64,000 nt of DNA from Achromobacter dolens (GCF_902859745.1 NZ_CADIJW010000004.1:62001-126000), one strand, 5' to 3'. Counted from the stretch's first letter, positions 48,623 through 57,619 are shown. Numbers and translations: made by a program. Notes: a model not told the origin generated them from the sequence alone.

Positions 48623-50114
48623 ATCGCCACAGCCGGAAGCGCTCAACCAGGAAGCGCTGGATGTGATGCAGGCCGGGGCCCGCGGTCCCAGCTTCGCGCC
48701 GCCGCAACGCTCGCTCCTGGGCGAGATCCTCGACTGGATGCTGGCGCCCCTGTTCCTGCTGTGGCCGATGAGCGTCGCCATCACCTACGTGGTGGCGCAG
48801 AACATCGCCAACGCGCCCTACGACCGCGCGCTGGCCAACAACCTGCACGTGCTGACGCGCCAGGTGCACGCCCAGGATGGCCGCGCGGTGCTGCGGATGA
48901 CCGACCCGGCGCGCGATGTGCTGCGCGCCGACGAGACCGACAGCGTGTTCTGGCTGGCGCTCGGCAGCCGCGGTGAATACCTGGGCGGCGACCGCGCCCT
49001 GCCCCTGCCCGCTTCCGTCGGCCAGCCGCGCCCCGGCGAGGTCCAGTACGAGGACGACACCCTGCGCGGCTTCGGCGTGCGCCTGGCCTTCACCTGGGTC
49101 GATCTGAACCTGCCCAATACCCAGCCGGCGCTCTTGATCGTGGCCGAGACGGTCGAAAAGCGCACCCAACTGGCCAACGACATCATCAAGGGCGTGATCA
49201 TTCCGCAGTTCGTGGTGCTGCCGATCGCGGTGCTGCTGGTATGGTTCGGGCTGTCGCGCGGCGTGGCGCCACTCAATGCGCTGCAGCAGCGGCTGCGGGC
49301 GCGCCGGCCGGATGACCTGTCGCCGATCGACGAACGCGCCGCCCCCTCCGAGATCGCCCCGCTGGTCGCGGCCATGAACGACCTGCTCGACAGGCTGTCG
49401 GACAACGTCCAGGCGCAGCGCCGCTTCGTCGCCGATGCCGCGCACCAGTTGAAAACCCCGCTGGCGGGCCTGCGCACCCAGGCCGAGCTGGCCCTGCGCG
49501 ATGCCAGTCCCGAGGAGATGCAGGCCAGCCTGCGCCAGTTGGTGACCGGCTCCGAGCGCGCCACCCGCCTGGTGAACCAGTTGCTGCTGCTGGCGCGGGC
49601 CGAAAACCCCAGCGCCATCGGACTGGCCGCCACCGACCTGAACGCCATCGCCTACGAACAGGCGATGCACTGGGTGCCGCAGGCGCTGTCGCTCGGCACC
49701 GACCTGGGCTTCGAAGGCTCGGAGACCCCGGTCGAGATCAACGGCAACCCGCTGCTGCTGGCGGAACTGCTCAACAACCTGGTGGACAACGCGCTGCGCT
49801 ATACGCCGCGCGGCGGCCACATCACGGTGCGCGTGCAGGCGCAAGGCGACCAGGGCGTGCTGGAGGTCGAGGATTCCGGCCCCGGCATCGCCCCGGAAGA
49901 GCGCGAGCGCGTGTTCGACCGCTTTTACCGCGTGCTGGGCACGCTGTCGGACGGTAGCGGACTGGGTCTGGCCATCGTCCGGGAGATCGCGCAGAAGCAC
50001 CAGGCCACCGTCGTGGTCACCGACCACCCGACCCCGCACTCGAACCTGCCGGGCACGCGCATCCGGGTCGTCTTCCCGCTCTACGTCGAACCCGTCGACG
50101 ACCTCGGCGACTGA
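48600..50114 (+). CDS. Sensor histidine kinase (TctE/QseC-like)
   Basis: A 504-residue membrane kinase starting at GTG, inside the end of the response-regulator gene. Membrane segments lie near residues 46-66 and 198-218 and flank a periplasmic sensor region of the 2CSK-N type. The phospho-acceptor His is H282 in ADAAHQLKTPLAGL. The ATPase domain shows the N box LLNNLVDNALRYTP, the G1 box EVEDSGPGI and the G2 box GSGLGLAIV. The DHp phospho-site and kinase boxes are intact. It probably responds to a carboxylate or related solute (inference). Confidence 0.92.
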   Translation: MRPTSQAESPQPEALNQEALDVMQAGARGPSFAPPQRSLLGEILDWMLAPLFLLWPMSVAITYVVAQNIANAPYDRALANNLHVLTRQVHAQDGRAVLRMTDPARDVLRADETDSVFWLALGSRGEYLGGDRALPLPASVGQPRPGEVQYEDDTLRGFGVRLAFTWVDLNLPNTQPALLIVAETVEKRTQLANDIIKGVIIPQFVVLPIAVLLVWFGLSRGVAPLNALQQRLRARRPDDLSPIDERAAPSEIAPLVAAMNDLLDRLSDNVQAQRRFVADAAHQLKTPLAGLRTQAELALRDASPEEMQASLRQLVTGSERATRLVNQLLLLARAENPSAIGLAATDLNAIAYEQAMHWVPQALSLGTDLGFEGSETPVEINGNPLLLAELLNNLVDNALRYTPRGGHITVRVQAQGDQGVLEVEDSGPGIAPEERERVFDRFYRVLGTLSDGSGLGLAIVREIAQKHQATVVVTDHPTPHSNLPGTRIRVVFPLYVEPVDDLGD

Positions 50115-50407
50115 GGCCGGCCCCCCCCCGCCCCCCGACGGGCGCCTCGCGCCGGCCCAGGCGTTTCCCGCCCGGCGTGGTCGCGCGCCGCGCTTGCCGC
50201 CACGCAAGTTCCCCGCTCCGTCCCTAGGACTATCCCTAGCCCTCCCAGGGAATTTTACTTTTTGTTTCAAATTTAAGATTCAGGTAAGGGTTCCGTCAGA
50301 ACCTCGTCAGCCTCGCGCCCCAACCTTGCGATAGCTCGATGTCGGCCCCGCCGGCGGAGGGTCAAGCACGGCGGAAAACCGCCGGCCAGAAAAATCGAGG
50401 AGACATC
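50115..50407. other. Intergenic region ahead of the MHS transporter
   Basis: About 290 bases. The left part is C/G-rich; the right part has an AT-rich stretch near 50253-50280 that may hold the transporter promoter. A hairpin CGGCGG-AAAA-CCGCCG (50369-50384) sits just before the ribosome-binding site and could influence translation. Confidence 0.45.
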
Positions 50408-52084
50408 ATGAGCACAACTACCATGGCAGGTCGCGGTCCATCCGCGGATCCGCGCCCGATGACCAAGGATGAACGCCGTGTCATCTTTGCCTCGTCGCTG
50501 GGCACGGTGTTCGAGTGGTACGACTTTTATCTGTACGGTTCGCTGGCCGCGATCATCGCCCAGCACTTCTTCTCCGGTGTGAACCCGACCGCGGGCTTCA
50601 TCTTCGCGCTGCTGGCCTTCGCCGCCGGCTTCGCGGTGCGTCCGTTCGGCGCGCTGGTGTTCGGCCGACTGGGCGACCTGGTCGGACGTAAATACACCTT
50701 CCTGGTCACCATCGTGCTGATGGGCCTGTCCACCTTCCTGGTGGGCGTGCTGCCCAGCTATGCCAGCATCGGCATCGCCGCGCCCGCCATCCTGATCATT
50801 CTGCGCCTGCTGCAAGGCCTGGCGCTGGGCGGTGAATACGGTGGCGCCGCGACCTACGTCGCGGAACACGCGCCGCATGGCCGCCGCGGCTTCTACACCT
50901 CCTGGATCCAGACCACCGCGACGCTGGGCCTGTTCCTGTCGCTGCTGGTGATCCTGGGCATCCGCTCGTTCATGGGCGAGGACGACTTCAAGGCCTGGGG
51001 CTGGCGCATTCCGTTCCTGATCTCGGTCGTGCTGCTGGGCATCTCGGTGTGGATCCGCCTGCAGTTGAACGAATCGCCGACCTTCAAGCGCATGAAGGAA
51101 GAAGGCAAGGGTTCGAAGGCGCCGATCGCCGAATCGTTCGGCCAGTGGAAGAACCTGAAGGTGGTACTGCTGGCGCTGCTGGGCCTGACCGCCGGCCAGG
51201 CCGTGGTCTGGTACACGGGCCAGTTCTACGCGCTGTTCTTCCTGACGCAGACGCTCAAGGTGGACGCCAACACCGCCAACATCATGATCGCCATCGCGCT
51301 GCTGATCGGCACGCCTTTCTTCGTGATCTTCGGCGCGCTGTCGGACAAGATCGGCCGCAAGCCCATCATCATGGCGGGCTGCCTGATCGCCGCCGCGACC
51401 TACTTCCCGATCTTCCAGGGCATCACGCACTTCGCCAACCCCGCGCTGGAAAAGGCGCAGGCCACCGCCCCGGTCACCGTCATCGCCGATCCGACCACCT
51501 GCTCGTTCCAGTTCAACCCGGTGGGCACCGCCTCGTTCACCAGTTCGTGCGACGTGGTCAAGTCGTTCATGGCGCGCAATTCGGTGAACTACAAGAACGA
51601 AGCGGCTCCGGCCGGCTCGGTCGCCAAGGTCAAGATCGGCAGCGACGAGTTCGCCTCGTTCGACGGCAAGGGCATGGCGCCGGCCGACTTCAAGGCCAAG
51701 GCCGCCGAACTCGACAAGGCCCTGACCGCCGCCATCCGCAGCCACGGCTACCCCGCCAAGGCGGACCCGGCGCAAAGCAACAACGTCATGGTCGTCGTGC
51801 TGCTGACCATCCTGGTGATCTACGTGACCATGGTCTACGGCCCGATCGCGGCGATGCTGGTGGAAATGTTCCCGACCCGCATCCGCTACACCTCGATGAG
51901 CCTGCCCTATCACATCGGCAACGGCTGGTTCGGCGGCTTCCTGCCCCCGGTCGCCTTCGCCGTGGTGGCCGCCACCGGCAACATCTACGACGGCCTGTGG
52001 TACCCGATCATCATTGCGGTGATGACCCTGGTCATCGGCACGCTCTTCGTGCGCGAAACCAAGGACAACGACATCAACGCCTAA
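50408..52084 (+). CDS. MHS-family MFS transporter (metabolite:H+ symporter) with inserted loop
   Basis: A 558-residue inner-membrane transporter of the metabolite:H+ symporter family (ProP, KgtP and ShiA relatives). The family hallmarks are FEWYDFYLYGSLA near residue 35, the loop GRLGDLVGRKYT near 86, RLLQGLALGGEYGGAATYVAEH near 133 and SDKIGRKP near 312. Unusually, residues about 345-458 form a soluble, charged insert with two Cys (C365, C381) between membrane segments. The insert probably faces the periplasm. A perfect GAGGAG stands ahead of the ATG. It may be controlled by the upstream two-component pair. The substrate is unknown, perhaps a carboxylate or betaine. Confidence 0.9.
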   Translation: MSTTTMAGRGPSADPRPMTKDERRVIFASSLGTVFEWYDFYLYGSLAAIIAQHFFSGVNPTAGFIFALLAFAAGFAVRPFGALVFGRLGDLVGRKYTFLVTIVLMGLSTFLVGVLPSYASIGIAAPAILIILRLLQGLALGGEYGGAATYVAEHAPHGRRGFYTSWIQTTATLGLFLSLLVILGIRSFMGEDDFKAWGWRIPFLISVVLLGISVWIRLQLNESPTFKRMKEEGKGSKAPIAESFGQWKNLKVVLLALLGLTAGQAVVWYTGQFYALFFLTQTLKVDANTANIMIAIALLIGTPFFVIFGALSDKIGRKPIIMAGCLIAAATYFPIFQGITHFANPALEKAQATAPVTVIADPTTCSFQFNPVGTASFTSSCDVVKSFMARNSVNYKNEAAPAGSVAKVKIGSDEFASFDGKGMAPADFKAKAAELDKALTAAIRSHGYPAKADPAQSNNVMVVVLLTILVIYVTMVYGPIAAMLVEMFPTRIRYTSMSLPYHIGNGWFGGFLPPVAFAVVAATGNIYDGLWYPIIIAVMTLVIGTLFVRETKDNDINA

Positions 52085-52130
52085 CGACCATCCCCCGCCG
52101 GGCGGGACTGCTGCGCCTGCCCGGCCTTTC

Positions 52131-52158
52131 AAAAGCTCCCCTGGGAGCTTTTTTTTTG
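52131..52158 (+). terminator. Terminator after the MHS transporter
   Basis: AAAAGCTCC-CCTG-GGAGCTTTTTTTTT, a short stem with a long T-tract. Confidence 0.85.
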
Positions 52159-52186
52159 CGCTCGCGCCGGCTGGAAGACCTGATAC

Positions 52187-52410
52187 GGTCTGACGTCTGC
52201 TCGATTCAGGACCCTGTCAGACCCTCGCCGTTAGACTGGCGCTTCAGATTACGGCCTTGCGCCTCTTCGCCCGGCGATTGATCCCCCTGCCAGGCGATTG
52301 CAGGGCCAGTGTTCTGACACCGATACCGCGTTCCCCGCGAGCCTTTTATGACGCGGTATTGTGTGCTCCCGTACCGGCCCGGCCTCTATTGAGCCGGGCC
52401 GCTTTTTTTG
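52187..52410 (+). ncRNA. Candidate small RNA with orphan terminator
   Basis: No protein gene precedes the rightward terminator at 52375-52409. The stretch ahead contains GGTCTGAC/GTCAGACC (52187-52194 with 52216-52223) and a perfect 8-bp stem ATACCGCG/CGCGGTAT (52323-52330 with 52352-52359). Stem-loops followed by a U-tract terminator are typical of bacterial small RNAs. No clear promoter was found, so the 5' end is a guess. Confidence 0.35.
52375..52409 (+). terminator. Orphan rightward terminator
   Basis: CGGCCCGGC/GCCGGGCCG is a 9-bp stem followed by TTTTTTT. It lacks a U-tract in the other direction, so it does not serve the leftward DUF3185 gene. Confidence 0.8.
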
Positions 52411-52435
52411 TCCGGACGCGTTCCGTGCGCGCAAG

Positions 52436-52461
52436 AAAAAGGCGGCCTCGCTTCGGCCGCC
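52436..52461 (-). terminator. Terminator after the DUF3185 gene
   Basis: GGCGGCC-TCGCTTC-GGCCGCC stem with AAAAA on its left, a U-tract leftward. It lies 24 bases after the stop at 52485. Confidence 0.8.
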
Positions 52462-52484
52462 CGGGCACTGCGCGGGGCCGCGCC

Positions 52485-52694
52485 TCAGCGGCGCATGCCC
52501 ACCCCGATGACCAGCACGCCGGCCACGATCGCAGCAATCCCTGCCCACATCGGAATCGGCACGGACTTCTCGGTCTCGGCCGTGGCCTTGACCGAACCGA
52601 CCTGCAGCACGGTTTCCTCGGACTTGTAGCTGAAGCCCTTATACGCCAGGGCGGCGATGCCCAACACGATCAGGATGGCGCCGACAATCTTCAT
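52485..52694 (-). CDS. DUF3185 small membrane protein
   Basis: A 69-residue protein with two membrane segments: residues 3-20 (IVGAILIVLGIAALAYKG) and about 49-67 (MWAGIAAIVAGVLVIGVG). The polar loop between contains the conserved sequence SYKSEETVLQVGSVKATAE. Length and pattern fit DUF3185. AGGAG stands eight bases ahead of the ATG at 52694. Function is unknown. Confidence 0.85.
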   Translation of the reverse strand: MKIVGAILIVLGIAALAYKGFSYKSEETVLQVGSVKATAETEKSVPIPMWAGIAAIVAGVLVIGVGMRR

Positions 52695-52845
52695 GCTTCT
52701 TCTCCTATTGCACAGGGGTGACGCGGACATTACCGCAAGGCTGCCCCCCTGTCAGTGACAGAACGTGTCGCCTGCCCCCATCGTATTGCACCGCTGCGGC
52801 AAAGCGGCCCGCGTCGTATAGAATCAACCCTTTTGGCCGACGCTC

Positions 52846-53745
52846 ATGTGGTTCAAGAATCTCAAGATTTACCGTCTCTCCTCGCCGTGGACGCTGACCG
52901 GCGAGCAGCTTGAAGAAACGCTTGCGCGGCATGCCTACCAAGCCGGCAACAACCTCGAAATGCAAAGCCTGGGCTGGGTTCCGCCGCGCGAAAACGGCGG
53001 GCTGGCGCACGTCGTCGGCGGGCAGATCCTGCTGAACCTGCGCGCCGAGAAGAAGCTGCTGCCCAGCACCGTGGTCAACCAGGTCGCCAAGGCGCGCGCC
53101 CAGGAGATCGAAGAACAGCAAGGCTACAAGCCGGGCCGCAAGCAGATGAAGGAAATCAAGGAGCGCGTCACCGACGAGCTGCTGCCGCGCGCCTTCAGCG
53201 TGTACCGCGACACCCGCGTGTGGATCGACCCGCAGAATCACTGGCTGGTGATCGACGCCGCCGCCTCGGCCAAGGCCGACGAAGTCATCGGCCTCTTGGC
53301 CAAGTGCGTGGATCCGTTCCCGCTCGAAAACCTGTACGTGGCCCAATCGCCCGCCTCGGCCATGACCGGCTGGCTGGCCGAGGACGAGGCGCCGAGCAAC
53401 TTCAGCATCGACCAGGACACCGAACTGCGTTCGTCCGGCGAAAGCGGCGCGGCCATCCGCTACGTCAAGCACTCCATCGACGCCGACGACGTGCGCAGGC
53501 ACATCCAGTCGGGCAAGCAATGCACCCGCCTGGCCATGACCTGGGCCGACCGCATTTCGTTCGTGCTGACCGAAGGCCTGGACGTCAAGCGCGTCGCGCC
53601 GCTGGACGTGCTCAAGGAAGGCAACGACACCGTCGCCACCAATGACGACGAAAAATTCGACTCCGACATGATGCTGATGACGGGCGAGCTGGCCAAGATG
53701 CTGGCCGAGCTGGTCGACGCGCTGGGCGGCGAAAAGAAGATCTGA
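52846..53745 (+). CDS. rdgC: Recombination-associated protein RdgC
   Basis: Nucleoid-associated DNA-binding protein that forms a dimeric ring and restrains RecA. The product is 299 residues, typical. Landmarks are the start [15 protein letters not shown], the central [22 protein letters not shown] and [15 protein letters not shown], and the C-terminal [19 protein letters not shown]. It is monocistronic with a terminator. Confidence 0.96.
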   Translation: MWFKNLKIYRLSSPWTLTGEQLEETLARHAYQAGNNLEMQSLGWVPPRENGGLAHVVGGQILLNLRAEKKLLPSTVVNQVAKARAQEIEEQQGYKPGRKQMKEIKERVTDELLPRAFSVYRDTRVWIDPQNHWLVIDAAASAKADEVIGLLAKCVDPFPLENLYVAQSPASAMTGWLAEDEAPSNFSIDQDTELRSSGESGAAIRYVKHSIDADDVRRHIQSGKQCTRLAMTWADRISFVLTEGLDVKRVAPLDVLKEGNDTVATNDDEKFDSDMMLMTGELAKMLAELVDALGGEKKI

Positions 53746-53771
53746 GCCCCGCGCTCCGGCTTCACCGCGAC

Positions 53772-53799
53772 AGGCCGCTCCTGGGGAAGCGGCCTTTTT
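53772..53799 (+). terminator. Terminator after rdgC
   Basis: AGGCCGC/GCGGCCT stem with TTTTT following. Confidence 0.85.
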
Positions 53800-53811
53800 C
53801 ATGGCGCGGCG

Positions 53812-53843
53812 GGACGGCGGCTGGCAAGCCGCGCAACCGCCGT
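53812..53843. repeat. Hairpin-forming repeat at the end of the cyclase gene
   Basis: GACGGCGG ... CCGCCGTC inverted repeat around the core CTGGCAAGCCGC. A 33-base version of the same sequence, 28 positions identical, lies in reverse orientation inside the 3' end of terC (about 33472-33504). Possible small dispersed element. Confidence 0.45.
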
Positions 53844-55255
53844 CAGGCAGCGACGCTGCGATCGCGGCCCGACTGCTTGGCCTGGTAGAGCGCCTTGTCG
53901 GCGCGGTCGATCAGATAGGCGTAGTCCGGATGCCCATCGAAGGCCGCCACGCCGATGCTGGCGGTGATGCGCAAAGCGCCCACTTCCGGAATCATGAAGG
54001 CGTGCCGGCGGATCTCGGCGCCCAGTTTCTCGGCCACCAGCAGGGCCGCGTCGCGCGCCGTGTCCACCAGCACCACCAGGAATTCCTCGCCGCCGTATCG
54101 AAACACGAAGTCACTCGAACGACAGGATTGATGCACCACCTCGGCGAACTGCCGCAGCACCTGGTCGCCGCCCGCGTGGCCATGCTGGTCGTTGACCGCC
54201 TTGAAGTGGTCGATATCCAGCAGCAGCACCGAGAACGTCGAGCGCTCGCGCGTGGCGATCAGGATCTCGCGGCCGATCACCGACGGCAGGAAGCGGCGGT
54301 TGAGCACGTTGGTGAGCGGATCGCTGCCGCTTTCGATCTCGGCCACCATGTCGAACAGGCCGTTGAGCAGGTGCTTGATGCGCGCCACCAGTTCCTGCAA
54401 TTCGCGCACCTGGTCCGGCAGCGACGCCGGGCCGCATTGCAGCAGGCCGGGCAGCACCACGTCGTCCAGCCGCTCCACCGCCTCGGTAATCTGCCGCAGC
54501 GCCGGCGCGCTCTCGAACAGCACGCCACCCTTGTGCTGCAGCCACAGGCCGAACTCGGAGGCTGCCAGGCGCGGCAACACCTGCTCCGGCGCGCGATAGT
54601 GCAGGCCGATCAGCACCGCCTGGCTCCATTCGAGCAGGGCGGCGCGCTGGCGCTCGCGCTCGGTGGAAATGTTCTGTCCCAACGCGAACAGCCGATAGGC
54701 CTCGTCATTGCGGGCGCCGCGGTTGATGTCGCGCATGAAGGCGCGGCTCATCTGCTCGATCGCCAGGTCGAAAAGATTGCAGACGTACTGCGTCGCGACC
54801 GAGGCCGCCACGCCGTCCAGGTCGCTGGCGCGCAGGCGCATTGCGATTTCGTTTTTCAGGATGCGGGCGCCGGCCATCACCAAGTGGATCGGGATGTGCA
54901 CGCGCGCATGCACCTCTCCCACCTTCTTCTGTACCGCCATCAGCGCCGCGATGTCGCCCTGCTCGCGTACGCACAGCAGGCCCTTGAGCCAGCCCTTCAT
55001 GCCCTTGTGCAGGCGGGTGGCGACAATTTCGTGCGACAGGCGCGGGCCGGCCTCAGCATCGGCCAGCAGGGTGGAATAAAAGGCGTCGACCAGCTCGTCG
55101 GCGCTGTCGGACACTACCGCCGCGACCTGGCCGCGGGTATAGGCATCGACCGACGAATAGACCGCCTGCCAGGCCTGGGCATTGGACGCGCTCAGGTAGC
55201 ACGCCTGCCCGGCGGGATCAGGAGAAGACGGGACTGTGCGACTGCTCGAAGACAT
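53843..55255 (-). CDS. Globin-coupled sensor diguanylate cyclase
   Basis: A 470-residue cytosolic oxygen sensor that makes cyclic di-GMP, related to Bordetella BpeGReg and E. coli DosC. Residues 15-170 form the sensor globin; the likely proximal heme ligand is H116 in VGEVHARVHIP, by analogy with the family. A middle helical region runs to about residue 305. The GGDEF domain (from about residue 312) has the active site RYGGEEF at 387-392 and an intact inhibitory I-site RSSD at 379-382. The ATG at 55255 gives a length close to BpeGReg; a GTG at 55300 would add 15 residues. It is alone, with a hairpin directly at its stop. Confidence 0.93.
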   Translation of the reverse strand: MSSSSRTVPSSPDPAGQACYLSASNAQAWQAVYSSVDAYTRGQVAAVVSDSADELVDAFYSTLLADAEAGPRLSHEIVATRLHKGMKGWLKGLLCVREQGDIAALMAVQKKVGEVHARVHIPIHLVMAGARILKNEIAMRLRASDLDGVAASVATQYVCNLFDLAIEQMSRAFMRDINRGARNDEAYRLFALGQNISTERERQRAALLEWSQAVLIGLHYRAPEQVLPRLAASEFGLWLQHKGGVLFESAPALRQITEAVERLDDVVLPGLLQCGPASLPDQVRELQELVARIKHLLNGLFDMVAEIESGSDPLTNVLNRRFLPSVIGREILIATRERSTFSVLLLDIDHFKAVNDQHGHAGGDQVLRQFAEVVHQSCRSSDFVFRYGGEEFLVVLVDTARDAALLVAEKLGAEIRRHAFMIPEVGALRITASIGVAAFDGHPDYAYLIDRADKALYQAKQSGRDRSVAA

Positions 55256-55386
55256 AAGACCATCCGACCGAAGATTCCATGGCGTGTCTCGGAGCGACAC
55301 GCGACAGGAAAAACCAGCGCGGATTATGCTTGAAATCGCCGGCGTCGGCCGTCATGACGGCCGCGCCCCGCTGCCTCGCGAACGCC

Positions 55387-56679
55387 TTACTCCAGGCCGT
55401 GGAACACCGAGTCGTCTGGGCCGATATGCGACGGGTGCTGCCAGGTGACATCGCGCAGCGAGTGTTGCACCAGCCCTTCCACGCCCAGCAGCACCGCGAA
55501 GATGGCCATGCGGATGGGGATGCCGTTGTCGGTCTGGCGGAAGATCGCCAGGCGCGGATCATGGTTCAGGTCCACGCTCAGGTCGTTGGCGCCCGGCCGG
55601 CTGTCGCGCGGCAGCGGGTGCATGACGATGGTGTCCGGGCCGCAATACGCGTCGATGATGGCGCGGTTGATCTGGAAGTCCGGCGTGTAGCCCTCGTTCT
55701 CTTCGTTGGCAAAGCGCTCTTTCTGCACCCGCGTCGCGTAGATCACGTCGGCGCCCGCCAGGCCTTCGGCCAGCGAGGTCTTCTGCTCGATGATGTTGCC
55801 GTTGCGGCTGGCCTGCTCGATGATGTAGGCGGGCATTTCGAGCCCCTTGGGCGACACCAGCGAGAACTTGACGTTCTTGTACAGCGCCATCAGCTTGATC
55901 AGCGAATGCACCGTGCGGCCGTACTTCAGGTCGCCGACCATGGCGATGTGCGCGCCGTCGAGCAGCTTGCCCAGGCGCGAGAACTCGGTGAGGATGGTGT
56001 ACAGGTCCAGCAGTGCCTGGCTCGGGTGCTCGCCGGGGCCATCGCCGCCGTTGACCACCGGGATGTTGGTGGCGCGCGCGAATTCGGCCACCGAACCCTG
56101 GTCGGGATGGCGGATCACCATCGCATCGACGTAGCCGCTCATGACGCGGCTGGTGTCGTAGATGGACTCGCCCTTGGCCATCGACGAGAAGGTGAAGCCG
56201 GTGGTGTCGCAGACCGAGCCGCCCAGGCGGCAGAAGGCCGAGCCGAAGCTGACTCGGGTGCGCGTGCTGGCCTCGAAGAACAGGTTGCCCAGCACCGCGC
56301 CTTCCAGTACGCGCGACACTTTCTGGCGGCGCGCGATGGGCTGCATCATGTCGGCCACGCGGAACAGGTCTTCGACCGATTCGCGCGTGAACTGGTCCAC
56401 CGACAGCAACTGGTTCTTGCCCTCGACCGCGATCCGCTCACGCAGCGGGCCATCTTGTACGCTTTGCGTATATTTTTCGAGCAGCACGCCGTTTTGCACG
56501 ATCTCGCTGACGAAACGCTGCACCACTTCCGGCATCGCGCGGAACTCCTGCGAGCCCTCCGGCAGCAGCCAGGTATCAAGCGCGCGGCGTTTGACGCCGA
56601 TTCGGGTCGCGAACACGTCGCGCGTGAGATTCAGGCGGCGCATCGCATCGCGCAGGAAAGCTTGCTGGGAAATGGTCAT
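55387..56679 (-). CDS. pyrB: Aspartate carbamoyltransferase with N-terminal HTH-like extension
   Basis: Catalyses carbamoyl phosphate plus aspartate to carbamoyl aspartate in pyrimidine synthesis. The product is 430 residues, against about 310 for E. coli PyrB. The carbamoyl-phosphate motif FFEASTRTRVSF is at residues 134-145, and HPLPRDSRPGAN and GGDGPGEHPSQALLDLYT are present. Residues 1-60 look like a helix-turn-helix (QAFLRDAMRRLNLTRDVFAT, then RIGVKRRALDTWLLPEGS). Similar long forms exist in some betaproteobacteria. No pyrI is present. A good promoter lies just upstream. Confidence 0.93.
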   Translation of the reverse strand: MTISQQAFLRDAMRRLNLTRDVFATRIGVKRRALDTWLLPEGSQEFRAMPEVVQRFVSEIVQNGVLLEKYTQSVQDGPLRERIAVEGKNQLLSVDQFTRESVEDLFRVADMMQPIARRQKVSRVLEGAVLGNLFFEASTRTRVSFGSAFCRLGGSVCDTTGFTFSSMAKGESIYDTSRVMSGYVDAMVIRHPDQGSVAEFARATNIPVVNGGDGPGEHPSQALLDLYTILTEFSRLGKLLDGAHIAMVGDLKYGRTVHSLIKLMALYKNVKFSLVSPKGLEMPAYIIEQASRNGNIIEQKTSLAEGLAGADVIYATRVQKERFANEENEGYTPDFQINRAIIDAYCGPDTIVMHPLPRDSRPGANDLSVDLNHDPRLAIFRQTDNGIPIRMAIFAVLLGVEGLVQHSLRDVTWQHPSHIGPDDSVFHGLE

Positions 56680-56701
56680 GACAGGTCCCGAAGAAAGGGG
56701 T

Positions 56702-56730
56702 TATATACGCACTGCGCATATTATTCCCAA
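56702..56730 (-). promoter_or_regulatory. Predicted pyrB promoter
   Basis: Read leftward: TTGGGA (56730-56725), a 17-base spacer and TATATA (56707-56702), 22 bases before the pyrB ATG. The transcript would start in a pyrimidine run (CCCCTTTC), which could allow start-site-linked control. Confidence 0.55.
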
Positions 56731-56780
56731 CGCAAATGCATGTCCAACATTTTTGCGCACACGGGTTTACCCTCGAAATC

Positions 56781-57194
56781 TCAGCGTCGAGCGTAGGTTG
56801 TCATCTGCGACGCGGCATCCGTCGTGCCCTGCCCCGTCGCCAGCCAGCAGCCGGCGCAGAACGCCAGGGCGCTGACGAGGTAGCAGAGCATGGCCAGCAC
56901 CTGCGCCGGCAGGTGCGCCCGGGTCACATGGCCAGTGTAGCCCTGGCGCAACAGGCTTACCTGCGCCAGGTAGGCGAACAAGACCCCGAGGCAGGCCAGC
57001 AGCAGCCCGGCCAGCAACAGCAGCAGTGGCAATTGCAGGTCGGGCGCGGCGATATCGCCCCCGACGATGCCCAGCGAGAACGCAGCCAGCCCCAGCGCGG
57101 CGCCGCCGTTCAGCCACCCCAGGAAGCGGAACGCGCCGGCCAGCAGCGCGAACGGCAGGCCGGCGGCGCGCAACTGCCGGGCGCGCGGGTCCAT
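56781..57194 (-). CDS. Hypothetical four-segment membrane protein
   Basis: A 137-residue protein with about four membrane segments, including LPFALLAGAFRFLGWLNGG, LPLLLLLAGLLLACLGVLFAYL and LAMLCYLVSALAFCAGCWLA. No family is recognised. Its ATG overlaps the stop of the upstream lipoprotein gene (TAATG), so the two are coupled. Confidence 0.7.
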   Translation of the reverse strand: MDPRARQLRAAGLPFALLAGAFRFLGWLNGGAALGLAAFSLGIVGGDIAAPDLQLPLLLLLAGLLLACLGVLFAYLAQVSLLRQGYTGHVTRAHLPAQVLAMLCYLVSALAFCAGCWLATGQGTTDAASQMTTYARR

Positions 57195-57619
57195 TAGTCT
57201 TCCTTGCGGCAGACCGGCGTGGCGGTCTGGATGGAGGTGCGCGCGGCGGCGATCTCGGCCGCGTTCCAGCGGCCCTGCCCCAGCACGGTCACGGTGACCT
57301 TGGCCTTGGCCGGGCCGTCGGCCTCGGCGGAAATCAGTTCGAGGATCTTGGCGGTTTCCCCCACCTTGTAGACCTGGACTTCGTCCGGCGCGCCTTTCTC
57401 GCCAAGGACATGCTTCCAGGCATACGCCACGTTGTACGGATGCTGCACGTTCACATGGCAGGTGCGCACGTATTCGCCGGCGCGGCGGAACGCCGCCTGG
57501 TAGTTGGTATCCACGCTGAAGGTTTCCTTCAGCACGGTATCGGCCTCGTAAACGCCCGTGCTGGCGCAACCGCCCAGCAACGCCATCAACGTGACACCCA
57601 CCCATACAGACTTGCGCAT
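57194..57619 (-). CDS. Hypothetical lipoprotein
   Basis: A 141-residue predicted lipoprotein with a signal peptide and lipobox (LLGGC, Cys near residue 18). The mature part contains FRRAGEYVRTCHVNVQHPYN and ends with a Cys-containing TPVCRKED, so a disulfide is possible. No characterised family is recognised. The ATG at 57619 has GGAAG six bases ahead. It forms a two-gene unit with the membrane protein downstream. Confidence 0.75.
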   Translation of the reverse strand: MRKSVWVGVTLMALLGGCASTGVYEADTVLKETFSVDTNYQAAFRRAGEYVRTCHVNVQHPYNVAYAWKHVLGEKGAPDEVQVYKVGETAKILELISAEADGPAKAKVTVTVLGQGRWNAAEIAAARTSIQTATPVCRKED

